A stretch of DNA of 36,417 nt from Candidatus Sumerlaeia bacterium. Its GTDB lineage: Bacteria > Sumerlaeota > Sumerlaeia > JADFCW01. The DNA lies in NCBI GenBank assembly GCA_026415575.1, contig JAOAGV010000039.1, forward strand, positions 1 through 36,417. The letters run 5' to 3'. The stretch's first letter is position 1. Each line of letters begins with the position of its first letter. Both the position numbers and the translations under genes were made by a program. Below are positions 16,544-28,028 of the stretch, piece by piece. Below the pieces are notes generated by a model. It was not told the origin of the DNA. It did no database searches and saw only the letters and a list, made by a program, of their open reading frames with translations.

Positions 16544-17742
16544 CCGGTCTGGACGTGGGCACAACGAAAGTGTGCGCGCTAATCGGCCATGCAGACGAAA
16601 ACGGCCAGCTCCGCGTGCTCGGCATGGGCAGCAGCCCCTCGCAAGGCCTGCGACGGGGCAATGTGGTGGACATTGACCGCACCGTGCAAGCCATCCAGCA
16701 GTCGGTGGGCAAAGCCGAGCAGATGGCCGGCCTCGCCGTGCGCGATGTCTATGTCGGCATTGCCGGCGCCCATATCATCAGCCAGAACAGCAAGGCCATG
16801 ATCGAGATCACCAACCCGCTGCGCGGCGTGCACAGCCGCGATATTCACCGGGTTCTCGACCGCGTCAAAAAAATCCACATTCCCGAAGATCGCCAAGTCA
16901 TTGATGTCATTCCACAGGAGTTTATCTGCAACGACCAAGGCGGCTACGAGAACCCGGAGACGGTCGCCTGCTCGAAACTCGAAGTGCGCGCGCATTTGGT
17001 GCTGGCCGCCAAGACCGCCGTGCAGAATCTCCTCCGCTGTGTCAGCCAAGCCGGCTGCCGCTCGCGAGGCGTCCTGCTCGAAGCCGTTGCCTCGGCCACG
17101 GCGATTTTGGGCGAAAGCGAAAAACACCTGGGCGTTCTGTTACTGGACATCGGCGGCGGCACAACCGACGTGGCCGTCTTTAGCGGCGGCAACATCCAGC
17201 ACTCCGGCGTCGTTCCCTATGCCGGCGACAACATCACCAACGACATCGCCCACGCACTCAAGGTCTCCCGCTTCGATGCCGAGAACATCAAAAAGAAATA
17301 CGGCTGTGCATTCGCCGAGATGACCGACCCAAACGCCACGTTTGATGTCACGGGTGTGTTTGAGTCCAAGCGCATGTGCATTTCGCGCCGCCACCTCGCC
17401 GAAGTAATTCAAGCCCGCTGCGAAGAGATTTTTGAATTGGTTCAGCGCCAGATCGAGTCGGCGCTCCATCGCCCCAAACTCTTTTCCGGTGTGGTGCTGA
17501 CCGGCGGCACGGCTTTGATGCCGGGCCTTGTCGAACTGGCCGAGTCGTTCTTTCATCTGCCGGTCAAGGTGGGCGTTCCCCAGAACGTGCAGGGCATGTC
17601 GGGCGTCTTGCAAAGCCCCATTTACTCGACCGGTATCGGCTTGCTCATGCACGGACTGAAAAGCCATGCCGTCCATGGTTTCGGCAATGGTCATTCGGTG
17701 CGGCACTTCTTTAAAATGCTCTCGAGCATTATTGATTTGTAA
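16510..17742 (+). CDS. ftsA: Cell division protein FtsA
   Basis: FtsA is an actin-like ATPase that anchors FtsZ filaments to the membrane and recruits the divisome. It has 410 residues. The phosphate-1 loop VTGLDVGTTKV, the phosphate-2 loop LLDIGGGTTDVAVF and the adenosine motif VVLTGGTALMPG are all present. The extreme C-terminus (HSVRHFFKMLSSIIDL) is an amphipathic helix of the kind that inserts FtsA into the membrane, and a glycine/histidine linker precedes it. The start overlaps the end of ftsQ and has a GCAGG site inside it. The 174-bp spacer to ftsZ is filled with a 9-bp-period repeat. Confidence 0.95.
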   Translation: MGFKSGKARIVTGLDVGTTKVCALIGHADENGQLRVLGMGSSPSQGLRRGNVVDIDRTVQAIQQSVGKAEQMAGLAVRDVYVGIAGAHIISQNSKAMIEITNPLRGVHSRDIHRVLDRVKKIHIPEDRQVIDVIPQEFICNDQGGYENPETVACSKLEVRAHLVLAAKTAVQNLLRCVSQAGCRSRGVLLEAVASATAILGESEKHLGVLLLDIGGGTTDVAVFSGGNIQHSGVVPYAGDNITNDIAHALKVSRFDAENIKKKYGCAFAEMTDPNATFDVTGVFESKRMCISRRHLAEVIQARCEEIFELVQRQIESALHRPKLFSGVVLTGGTALMPGLVELAESFFHLPVKVGVPQNVQGMSGVLQSPIYSTGIGLLMHGLKSHAVHGFGNGHSVRHFFKMLSSIIDL

Positions 17743-17758
17743 AGCAATAGAGACTGCA

Positions 17759-17861
17759 TGGACAGAGCGGACAAAGTGGACGGCACGGACAGGATAAACA
17801 GCATGGACGATTTGGATCGTACTGGCAGCGTCCATTTTGTTCATGCTGTCCACTTTGTCTC
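17759..17861. repeat. Inverted 9-bp-period arrays in the ftsA-ftsZ spacer
   Basis: Seven units of the form [T/C]GGAC-N4, with degenerate members TAAAC and TGGAT, begin at 17759, 17768, 17777, 17786, 17795, 17804 and 17813. They are followed by four units of the complementary form GTCCA-N4 (with GTTCA and GTCTC) at 17830, 17839, 17848 and 17857. The two halves are therefore inverted, and arms of roughly 30 nt could pair at about 80 percent by eye. The unit matches the array before murD. Confidence 0.75.
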
Positions 17862-17916
17862 TGTCGTAGGCTCCGTACACCCGGTCCACATTTACCCCCA
17901 ATAGGAGGAGAACTCC

Positions 17917-19491
17917 ATGTCGCCTTTCGAGATCGAACAGGAAACGCGCCCACCGGCGCGCATCAAAGTCATCGGCATCGGCGGAGGCGGTTGCAATGCC
18001 GTGGACGGCATGATTGCCAGCGGTCTGGCCAATGTCGAATTCCACGTGCTGAACACGGACGCACAGGCGCTCACACGCACGCAGTGTCCCCATCGTCTTC
18101 AAATCGGCGCCGAGGTCACGGGCGGTCTTGGCTGCGGCGGCGATCCTCTGATGGGCGAAAAAGCGGCCACCGCCTCGAAAGAAGCCATTCAGAAGATTCT
18201 CGAAGGCACCGACATGGTGTTTCTGGCCGCCGGACTGGGCGGCGGAACCGGCACCGGCGCCACGCCGGTGATCGCCCAAATGGCCAAAGAGAAGGGCATC
18301 CTGACCGTTGCGATCGTAACACGGCCCTTTCAGTTTGAAGGCCCGCAGCGCATGCAGAAGGCCCTTCAGGGTCTGGAAAAACTGCGGCAATACGTGGATA
18401 CGCTCATTGTTGTTTCCAACGACCGCCTGCTCGAAGTGGTTGGCACCAAAGCCACCTTGCTCGAAGCGTTCGCGCTGGCCAATAGTGTCCTGGCGCAAGG
18501 CGTTCAGAGCATTTCCGATCTGATCTCGCGGCCGGGATTGATCAATCTGGATTTCGCCGATGTGCGGGCCATCATGGGCGAGCGCGGCGGCGCAGTCATG
18601 GGCGTCGGCGTCGGCAAAGGCGAAAACCGCGCCGAGGAAGCGGTCAAGAAAGCCTGCTCCAGTCCGCTTCTGGACAAGATTCAGATTAACGGTGCAACCG
18701 GCGTTCTCCTCTGCATCAACGGCCCCAACGACCTGCGTCTTTCGGAAATCAACGCGGCCACCACGATGGTCTATAAAGCCGCCGACCCCAACGCCAACAT
18801 TATCTTTGGCGTGGTTGTGGACGAGGACCTCAGCGACGAAGTGCGCGTAACAATCATCGCCACCGGTTTTACCGAGGACATGCGTCAGGCAGCCCAAAAG
18901 AAGCCCGACGACGAACAGCTCAAATCCGCCACGTCGGGAATGCCGCTCGATTCCAAGCTCAAGGCGATTTTCGCCGGACGGAGCGAAAAACCCACGCCGA
19001 CTGAACCGCCGCCCGTCCCCCCTTCCATGCCCGGTCCGGCGCGTCCAGCCACGCCGCTGCCCACCGAGCATCCCACCGGAGGCACCGGCCCAATTCCGCG
19101 CCCACGACCGGCGGCCGAACAGCCTCCCGAATCCAGCTCGTCTCCGTTGCCGCCGCCGCGTTTTCCCGACATCCCCCGGCGCAACCCCGCAGGGCCATCC
19201 GCATGGACAGGCGGCGAATCACGCTTTTGGAGCAATGAGGGCAGCACGGGTGCCGCTTCGGCCGCAACCGGTAGAGAAGATTTGGACACAGAAGAATCCG
19301 ACAGCATGTCGCAGTACTATCCGCCAGAAGACTCGACGGCCGAGAATCCAGACTTTGGGCGTATTTCTCTGGATGCGCGCCGCGAGATCACCGGTGACGA
19401 AGCCCCCCAGTCGCGCTACGGCGACAGCGGGGCTGACAGCGACTTGGAAACGCCGACGTATTTGCGGAAGCGCCGCGATTTATCGCCATAA
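17917..19491 (+). CDS. ftsZ: Cell division protein FtsZ
   Basis: FtsZ is the tubulin-like GTPase that polymerises into the division ring. It has 524 residues with a strong AGGAGG nine bases before ATG. The nucleotide domain begins [17 protein letters not shown], carries the tubulin signature GGGTGTGA (residues 108-115), [10 protein letters not shown], and [11 protein letters not shown], and its core ends near residue 325. It is followed by a long Pro/Ser/Glu-rich linker of about 170 residues and a conserved-type C-terminal peptide, [12 protein letters not shown], which in other bacteria binds FtsA. The linker is longer than the roughly 50 residues in E. coli. A weak AT-only hairpin with a T-run begins at its stop codon. 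It closes the dcw cluster. Confidence 0.97.
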   Translation: MSPFEIEQETRPPARIKVIGIGGGGCNAVDGMIASGLANVEFHVLNTDAQALTRTQCPHRLQIGAEVTGGLGCGGDPLMGEKAATASKEAIQKILEGTDMVFLAAGLGGGTGTGATPVIAQMAKEKGILTVAIVTRPFQFEGPQRMQKALQGLEKLRQYVDTLIVVSNDRLLEVVGTKATLLEAFALANSVLAQGVQSISDLISRPGLINLDFADVRAIMGERGGAVMGVGVGKGENRAEEAVKKACSSPLLDKIQINGATGVLLCINGPNDLRLSEINAATTMVYKAADPNANIIFGVVVDEDLSDEVRVTIIATGFTEDMRQAAQKKPDDEQLKSATSGMPLDSKLKAIFAGRSEKPTPTEPPPVPPSMPGPARPATPLPTEHPTGGTGPIPRPRPAAEQPPESSSSPLPPPRFPDIPRRNPAGPSAWTGGESRFWSNEGSTGAASAATGREDLDTEESDSMSQYYPPEDSTAENPDFGRISLDARREITGDEAPQSRYGDSGADSDLETPTYLRKRRDLSP

Positions 19492-22438
<2,947 letters not shown>

Positions 22439-22455
22439 GCCACGAGTTCGGCGGT

Positions 22456-23211
22456 ATGTCGAGTTTCCACCAAATCCTGTATATCCTCCTCGTGGTCTGG
22501 GCCATTACGGACTGCCTGCGCCGGCGGGAAAACGGTTTCTGGATTCTGGTCATCGTGATCATTCCGTTCCTTGGCCCGCTTCTCTATTTTGCATGGACGC
22601 GCAATTGGCTGGGGCGGGCAGTGCAAAGGACGGCCATCCCGCGCGGGGCTGCTGCGGAAGGCGGCTACTTTGACCCAGTCGCAGAGGGTTCGCCGGCGGC
22701 GCTGCAGCGCAAGGGCGCCGAATTGGTGCGTCGCGGACGCTTTTCGGAAGCCATCAAGACGTTGGAGAAACTTCTCGAGCGCGAAGGACCGGCAGCCCCT
22801 CCCGACGTGCGCTACAACATTGCCATCGCGTACAAGGAAGTCGGCCGCTATCGGGATGCCCGCGATCAGTTGCGGTTGATCGTCATGGAGAATCCGAAGT
22901 TTTTTCGCGGTGCCGCCATGCTGGAACTGGCCGATTGCCTCGAGCAGTTGAAGGACGACGAGGCCGCCCGCAAGGTCTATGAGCAATTGCTCCAAATGAT
23001 CCGGCTGCCCGAAGGACGTTATCGCTACGGAATGCTGCTGGATCGCACGGGCCATACGCACCGGGCAGTGGAGGAAATGCAACGGCTAATCCGCGACTTC
23101 GAGGAGTCGCCCGAGCATCACCGCAAAGAAAACCGCCACTTTTTCAATCTGGCCAAAGAATTCTTGAAACGCCATGCAGCGGACTTGCCGGCGCTGCCGG
23201 TTGGACAATGA
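22456..23211 (+). CDS. Membrane-anchored TPR protein with PLDc_N-like N-terminus
   Basis: Function is unknown. The preferred start is ATG 22456 (TTG 22435 overlaps the gyrB stop but lacks a ribosome site), giving 251 residues. The N-terminus has two hydrophobic segments, about residues 5-19 and 28-46, around a charged hairpin; the pattern WAITDCLRRR ... IIPFLGPLLYF resembles the PLDc_N domain found ahead of cardiolipin synthases. From about residue 75 to 205 there are degenerate tetratricopeptide repeats (for example RRGRFSEAIKTLEKLLE, AYKEVGRYRDARDQL, DDEAARKVYEQLL). No catalytic motif is seen. It lies between gyrB and gyrA, 52 bp before the latter, and is probably co-transcribed. A scaffold or assembly role is a guess from the repeats alone. 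Confidence 0.85.
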   Translation: MSSFHQILYILLVVWAITDCLRRRENGFWILVIVIIPFLGPLLYFAWTRNWLGRAVQRTAIPRGAAAEGGYFDPVAEGSPAALQRKGAELVRRGRFSEAIKTLEKLLEREGPAAPPDVRYNIAIAYKEVGRYRDARDQLRLIVMENPKFFRGAAMLELADCLEQLKDDEAARKVYEQLLQMIRLPEGRYRYGMLLDRTGHTHRAVEEMQRLIRDFEESPEHHRKENRHFFNLAKEFLKRHAADLPALPVGQ

Positions 23212-23263
23212 GGGTCAAGGCGGACAGCGTCCATTCCACCCACACTTTTCCCGAGGATAATTC

Positions 23264-25756
23264 ATGCAAGATACCCGCGAACAAATTGTTCCCACCTCGC
23301 TCGAAGAGGAGATGAAAAGCTCCTATATTGACTTTGCCATGAGCGTCATCGTCGGGCGCGCGCTGCCCGATGTGCGCGACGGCCTCAAACCGGTCCATCG
23401 CCGCATTATCTACGCGATGAACCAACTCAATCTCACCAGCGGCCGGCCCTATCGCAAGTCGGCGGCTGTGGTCGGTGATGTCATCGCCAAATACCACCCG
23501 CACGGCGACCAGGCCGTCTATGACACGCTTGTCCGCATGGCGCAAGACTTCTCCCTGCGCTATCCGCTTGTGGACGGCCAGGGCAACTTCGGCTCAATTG
23601 ACGGCGACCCGCCGGCGGCGTACCGATACACCGAGGCCCGCATGTCGCGCTATGCGGAACTCCTCCTGCAGGATATTGACCGCGATACGGTGAATTTCCG
23701 CCCCAACTTTGACGGCACCACCACCGAGCCCGAAGTTCTCCCCAGCGCCATTCCCCATCTTATGGTCAACGGCTCGTCGGGCATCGCCGTCGGCATGGCC
23801 ACCAACATTCCCCCGCATAATTTGCGCGAGGGCATTGACGCTTGCGTCATGCTGATAGACGATCCGGAAACGGATTTGCGTTCGATCATGAAAGTTCTGC
23901 CCGGGCCGGACTTTCCGACCGGCGCGTTTATCTACGGCCGCGAGGGCATCGTCGAGGCCTACCGCACGGGCCGCGGCCGCGTCGTCATGCGGGCGCGAAT
24001 CAACAGCGAGCAGCTCAAGGGCGGCAAAGAAGCCCTGATTGTAACCGAGATTCCCTATCAGGTCAACAAGGGGAACCTGCTGACCGAGATTGGCGCACTT
24101 GTGCGTGAGAAAAAAATCACCGGCATTACCGAGGTGCGCGACGAATCCGACCGCGACGGCATGCGCATTGTTCTCGAACTGCGCAAGGGCGAGCCGTCGC
24201 AAGTGGTCATCAACCAGCTCTATAAGCACACACAGCTGCAGGCCTCGTTCGGCGTGATTTTGCTCGCGCTGGTCAACGGCCGCCCGCGTTATCTGTCGCT
24301 GATTAAAATCCTGAAACTATATCTGGAACACCGCACAGAGGTCACCGTGCGGCGCACGCGCTTCGATCTCGAAAAAGCCGAGCGCCGCCTGCACATTGTC
24401 GAGGGCCTGCGCAAGGCACTTGACCATATTGATGACGTAATCGAAACCATCCGGTCGTCGAAAACGCAGGAAGAAGCGCGCGGGAAACTCATGCGCTGGT
24501 TCGAGCTCAGCGAAGCCCAAGCCGACGCGATTCTCGAAATGCGCCTTGCCCGCCTGACCGGCCTCGAACGCGAAAAACTCGAAGAGGAATACAAGGAACT
24601 CAAGACTCTCATCAAGGAGCTGCGCTCCATTCTTGAAAACCCCGCCAAACTGCAAGCGGTCATCAAAAAAGAGTTGCTCGAAATCCGCGACAAATACGGC
24701 GACGACCGCCGCTCGGTCATCGTGGACTCGTCCGAAGAGGTCACGGTCGAGGACCTCATCGCCGAGGAAAACATGGTCATCACCGTCAGCCATGCCGGCT
24801 ACATCAAGCGCACGCCGACGTCGCTCTATCGCCGGCAGCGGCGCGGCGGCAAGGGGATTGACGGCATGGAGACCAAGGAAGAGGACTGGGTCGAATATCT
24901 GTTCATCGGCACCACGCACAACTATATGATGTTTTTCACCGACCGCGGGCGGGCATATTGGTTGAAGATTTATGAACTGCCGCAGGGCGGGCGGGCCACG
25001 CGCGGCCGGCCCATCGTTAACATGCTCCAACTCGAAGGCGACGAGAAAATCCAGGCGATGATCCCCGTCCGCGATTTCGACGACGCGCACTATCTGCTGA
25101 TGTGCACGGCCAAAGGCCAGATTGTCAAAAACGCGCTGTCGCTCTACTCCAATCCGCGCAAGGTCGGCATCAATGCGATCAAGATCGAAGAAGGCGACCG
25201 CGTGGTGGATGTGAAGCTGACCAGCGGCGGCCAGGAAGTGATCATCGGAACGCGAAACGGCATGGCGGTGCGGTTCAATGAGCAGGATGTCCGCCCGATG
25301 GGCCGTTTCGTGCAGGGCGTGCGCGCAATCACCTTGCGCGACGACGACGAGGTCATCGGCATGGAAGTCTGCCGGTCCAATGCCACGATTCTCACAGTCT
25401 GCGAAAACGGCTACGGCAAACGAACCAGCATTGACGAGTATCGCCTGACCCGCCGCGGCGGTATCGGCGTCATCAACATCAAGACCACCGAGCGAAACGG
25501 CAAGGTGGTGGCTATCAAGGAAGTCCTCGACGACGAAGAACTCATGATGATTACGCTGAAGGGAACAACCATCCGCTGTCCGGTCAAAGACATCCGGGTC
25601 ATCGGCCGCAACACACAGGGCGTACGGTTGATCAACCTCGAAGATGGTGATCGCGTGGTGAGCGTGGCCCGGCTGGGCGAAAAAGAAGAAGAGGGCAACG
25701 GCGCGGAATCCAACGGTGCAGAACAAAGCGATTCATCGAACGCAGAAACGCAGTAA
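23264..25756 (+). CDS. gyrA: DNA gyrase subunit A
   Basis: GyrA is the DNA-cleaving and wrapping subunit of gyrase. It has 830 residues from ATG 23264 (CGAGGA upstream). The breakage-reunion domain shows [33 protein letters not shown] and the catalytic Tyr122 in YRYTEARMS, followed by the IPPHNL region. The C-terminal domain carries the GyrA-box QRRGGKG, which marks gyrase rather than ParC. Position 83 (E. coli numbering, which coincides with this protein) is Gln where Ser is usual; Asp87 is conserved. The C-terminus is acidic and Asn/Ser-rich. The frame is intact. Confidence 0.97.
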   Translation: MQDTREQIVPTSLEEEMKSSYIDFAMSVIVGRALPDVRDGLKPVHRRIIYAMNQLNLTSGRPYRKSAAVVGDVIAKYHPHGDQAVYDTLVRMAQDFSLRYPLVDGQGNFGSIDGDPPAAYRYTEARMSRYAELLLQDIDRDTVNFRPNFDGTTTEPEVLPSAIPHLMVNGSSGIAVGMATNIPPHNLREGIDACVMLIDDPETDLRSIMKVLPGPDFPTGAFIYGREGIVEAYRTGRGRVVMRARINSEQLKGGKEALIVTEIPYQVNKGNLLTEIGALVREKKITGITEVRDESDRDGMRIVLELRKGEPSQVVINQLYKHTQLQASFGVILLALVNGRPRYLSLIKILKLYLEHRTEVTVRRTRFDLEKAERRLHIVEGLRKALDHIDDVIETIRSSKTQEEARGKLMRWFELSEAQADAILEMRLARLTGLEREKLEEEYKELKTLIKELRSILENPAKLQAVIKKELLEIRDKYGDDRRSVIVDSSEEVTVEDLIAEENMVITVSHAGYIKRTPTSLYRRQRRGGKGIDGMETKEEDWVEYLFIGTTHNYMMFFTDRGRAYWLKIYELPQGGRATRGRPIVNMLQLEGDEKIQAMIPVRDFDDAHYLLMCTAKGQIVKNALSLYSNPRKVGINAIKIEEGDRVVDVKLTSGGQEVIIGTRNGMAVRFNEQDVRPMGRFVQGVRAITLRDDDEVIGMEVCRSNATILTVCENGYGKRTSIDEYRLTRRGGIGVINIKTTERNGKVVAIKEVLDDEELMMITLKGTTIRCPVKDIRVIGRNTQGVRLINLEDGDRVVSVARLGEKEEEGNGAESNGAEQSDSSNAETQ

Positions 25757-25989
25757 GATTATTACCGGGAGCGTGAGTCTGTTGACATCGGCCACCCCCG
25801 CGTCATCGCTTCGGCGCATCAAACGCGCCGTGCCATGGCGCCATGCATTTCTCCTCAACCACTTCATGCTCCAAGAAATACTTCCGGCCGGCGAAAGAAC
25901 ATACAGATTTCCAAGACTTGACAGTTGGCACGATCGTGATATGGCCTTTACGTCGAGACCCTTGAGTGGCGCCACTGCGGGGGAGGACG
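25757..25989. other. Spacer between gyrA and the deoC-like gene
   Basis: 233 bp with no supported gene. A TTGACA occurs at 25782-25787 without a matching -10, and another at 25918-25923 with TATGGC 16 bp downstream (25940-25945), a weak promoter candidate for the deoC-like gene. Confidence 0.35.
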
Positions 25990-26787
25990 ATGAAGTCCGG
26001 GGACATTTCTGAAATAGTGCGCACGGTGGTCGAGCGCGTGGTCCACCGGCTGGAAAGCACCGGGGCGGACAACGACGGAAGCGCAGGCCTTTTCGGCGCA
26101 CAGCCCGACAGCCTTCTGCGCGCACTGGCCGAAGGAGCCGCGCGGGTTTCGCCGCAGGCGCTTTCGCCGGCCGAATGCGGCGACCTGCTGCCGCGCCTTG
26201 AATTGATTCTCCTGCGCCCCGATGCCCGCGAGGCAGACATTCACGCCCTTTGCCGCGAGGCGCTCCAATTGCGCTGCGCCGCTGTGTGTGTTATGCCCGA
26301 ATGGACCGAAGCGGCCGCCGCGCTGCTCAAAGGCTCGCCGGTGCGGCTCAGCGCCACCATTGGATTTCCGACGGGGACACAGGCGACGGAGACCAAATGC
26401 GCCGAGGTGCGGCGGGCCGTCGGGCAGGGCGCCGACGAGGTGGATGTGGTGATGAATCTGGCGCGGCTGCGCGCAGCCGACTATCGCGGTGCACTCGAAG
26501 ATCTTCAGTCGGTTGTACGCGCCGCACAGGGCAAGCCCGTCAAAGCCGTGATCGAAGCCGCCGTTCTGACGCGCGAGGAAAAAGCCGCGGCGGCCATTCT
26601 GGCCAAGGCTGCCGGCGCCCGCTACATCAAGAGCGCAACCGGATTCGGTCCCGACGGCATTTGTATCGCTGATGTGGCGCTGATTCGCGCTGCACTCAAC
26701 GGCTCTCCCATTTCCCCGGACTCTGCCAGTCCCGCATGGACGGCACGTGTCGGCGCGGTCGTTTGCATCGAGGCCAACCCGGCGTAG
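25990..26787 (+). CDS. Deoxyribose-phosphate aldolase-like protein, C-terminally short
   Basis: The 265-residue product resembles DeoC, which cleaves 2-deoxyribose 5-phosphate to glyceraldehyde 3-phosphate and acetaldehyde. The start at ATG 25990 has GGGAGGA nearby. An N-terminal extension of about 60 residues precedes the barrel. TIGFPTGTQATETK and GADEVDVVMN match the family, and YIKSATGF contains the Schiff-base lysine (Lys214). Two features are off. The first barrel strand reads LELILLRPDA where family members have an Asp-His pair (roughly IDHTLL). After residue 240 the sequence ends in an Ala/Ser/Pro-rich tail, with no KAAGGIR-type segment and no phosphate-binding end. A downstream frameshift does not restore them. 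It may be a degenerate or altered aldolase, so no symbol is given. Confidence 0.75.
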   Translation: MKSGDISEIVRTVVERVVHRLESTGADNDGSAGLFGAQPDSLLRALAEGAARVSPQALSPAECGDLLPRLELILLRPDAREADIHALCREALQLRCAAVCVMPEWTEAAAALLKGSPVRLSATIGFPTGTQATETKCAEVRRAVGQGADEVDVVMNLARLRAADYRGALEDLQSVVRAAQGKPVKAVIEAAVLTREEKAAAAILAKAAGARYIKSATGFGPDGICIADVALIRAALNGSPISPDSASPAWTARVGAVVCIEANPA

Positions 26788-26849
26788 ATTGTCTCCCGGA
26801 AGATGAAGGGGTTGACAGGCAATCCATCCCTCTAATTTGCGCAAAGCGC

Positions 26850-26953
26850 TTTTAGACTCTTCGGTCTAAACATCCAGCCAATTTACGGAGATTTACTCAA
26901 ACTTCTACCCTCTTGCCTCTAACCTCTTTGGTTGTGGCCAAAGGCCACGTTAG
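26850..26953 (-). repeat. Dispersed intergenic repeat, copy 2 (inverted)
   Basis: The reverse complement of this stretch aligns with 71-173, 26 of 28 bases identical at the strongest end (26926-26953). It includes the hairpin TTTAGAC, loop TCTTCG, GTCTAAA (26851-26870), a stable 7-bp stem which may also help terminate deoC transcription, although no T-run follows. It lies in inverted orientation to copy 1. Confidence 0.7.
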
Positions 26954-26957
26954 ACGG

Positions 26958-27063
26958 TGGAGGGTCGGGTTCCACCCCGACCGCATTCGGATGCGATAGA
27001 ACGCATCCCTCCACGTTTCGATTTGCACGCCTTGGAGGGTCGGGTTCTACCCCGACCGCATTC
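26958..27063 (+). repeat. Tandem three-way-junction-like hairpin elements
   Basis: A 31-nt sequence occurs at 26958-26988 and again at 27033-27063 with one base different. Each contains the hairpin GGTCGGG / CCCGACC. In unit 1 a second hairpin GGATGCG, loop ATAGAA, CGCATCC (26989-27008) follows and an outer stem TGGAGGG (26958-26964) pairs with CCCTCCA (27007-27013), which could fold as a three-way junction, with a one- or two-base conflict at the edge. Unit 2 continues more loosely to about 27140. Similar GGTCGGGTTCCACCCCGACC-type elements occur widely in environmental genomes. Confidence 0.6.
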
Positions 27064-27220
27064 CCCGACCGCCTTCGGATGCCGTAGAAGATTTCCCTCG
27101 ACGTTTTAATCCGGACGCGGTGGCTCGCGTCCCTCTACAAGCGGGACTACGATGAACCTTTGAGGTCTTTGCGTGAGACGCGATCCCAACGGACAAGGAA
27201 AGCAGGGGAGCGCCGGGTGA

Positions 27221-27865
27221 CTACTCATTGCTTAGCGACCACTGTTTGTAGTCCACTTCCCAGACCGTCCAAGGGCCGCCTTTATCGGCGGGGCGGTCGT
27301 GCCGCCAGTCGCCCCCGAGGCGATGGATGTCGCCGTCGCTGATAACCCCGTTTGTGGGGTCGAAAGGGCGCATCACAATCGGGCCGGTGTACATTTGACC
27401 GATCCGGCCGGGGATGGAGTCATAGATGCCGTCGGGCCATTGGTCATTGCCGTCGAAGCCTTCGATAAAGTCCGGTCCCAGCGAGTAGATGCAATAGGCA
27501 TATTCGCAGCTGCAGGCCTCGAAGTGGGGAGCAAAATCATTGGAGGCGGGGTTCCGCATTACGCTAAAGGGGTCGGTCGGCCACGTAGTCATATACGCAA
27601 TGGGCGTGGTAACCTGAATCATTCCAATTTGCATCCACTCAATGCCCATGGGATTGTTGTCCCAGTCCATGGGGTAGCGGTTATTGTCCACCATATAAGA
27701 TTCCCATGCCAGAGCGACAACCCGCAGGTCTTGCTTGACGCGGGCGCATTTGGCACGGACTTGGGCTTCCAGAAAATTGGGCAACGCTATGGCCGCCAGA
27801 ATCGAAATGATTCCGACGACCACCAACAGCTCAATCAATGTAAAACCCTGACGCTCCGGCTTCAT
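27221..27865 (-). CDS. Prepilin-like protein 1 (type IV pilin N-terminal signal)
   Basis: A 214-residue protein with a short basic leader and the prepilin-peptidase site G/FTLIELL followed by a hydrophobic helix of about 20 residues. The site is where prepilin peptidase would cut and methylate. After the helix comes a LEAQVRAKCARVKQDLR stalk, then NRYPMDW, VTTPIAYMTTWPTDPF, a Ser-Leu-Gly-Pro-Asp segment, and near the end FDPTNGVISDGDI. This order is shared with four paralogues upstream. The family covers type IV pilins and type II secretion pseudopilins; a GspG-like Ca-binding C-terminus is possible by analogy of the Asp-rich motif. Its ribosome site is weak (GAGG). No assembly ATPase or secretin lies nearby. 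Last of the array in transcription order. Confidence 0.85.
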   Translation of the reverse strand: MKPERQGFTLIELLVVVGIISILAAIALPNFLEAQVRAKCARVKQDLRVVALAWESYMVDNNRYPMDWDNNPMGIEWMQIGMIQVTTPIAYMTTWPTDPFSVMRNPASNDFAPHFEACSCEYAYCIYSLGPDFIEGFDGNDQWPDGIYDSIPGRIGQMYTGPIVMRPFDPTNGVISDGDIHRLGGDWRHDRPADKGGPWTVWEVDYKQWSLSNE

Positions 27866-27883
27866 GGGGTGCCTCTCGATTTT

Positions 27884-27897
27884 GCCCGCCGGCGGGC
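27884..27897. repeat. Palindrome upstream of prepilin-like gene 1
   Basis: GCCCGCCGGCGGGC is a perfect 14-bp palindrome about 20 bp upstream of the prepilin-like gene 1 start, in its probable 5' leader. Farther upstream on the minus strand are two TATAAT boxes (27956-27961 and 27977-27982) without a good -35, in a short imperfect duplication with shared TATAATG and CAGG. Confidence 0.35.
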
Positions 27898-28028
27898 GCG
27901 GAACAATCCGTTACGTGGCAGACGCAGGTACAGCATATCCTCTCACTTCGCCTGCATTATAGCGAAGCTACCTGCCATTATATACCCGCCGATACGGGAT
28001 AGGTTACACCCGCGGCCCGTAGCCCGCC

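Larger units (their letters stand above)
26788..27220. other. Convergent non-coding junction with repeats
   Basis: 433 bp between the converging deoC-like and first prepilin-like genes. No coding sequence is supported. It holds the dispersed repeat copy 2 and the tandem hairpin elements listed separately, and from about 27090 to 27220 nothing else I can name. Confidence 0.6.

Noticed and set aside
17759..17861. Possible CRISPR array in the ftsA-ftsZ spacer
   Set aside because: The units are 5 bases with 4-base gaps, far too short for repeat-spacer structure, and no cas gene is present.
24317..25726. Minus-strand open frame of about 469 codons opposite gyrA
   Set aside because: Shadow of a fully conserved gyrA sequence.
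25716..26012. 98-codon plus-strand frame overlapping the gyrA end and the deoC-like start
   Set aside because: No ribosome site or family resemblance, and it overlaps both neighbours in other frames.
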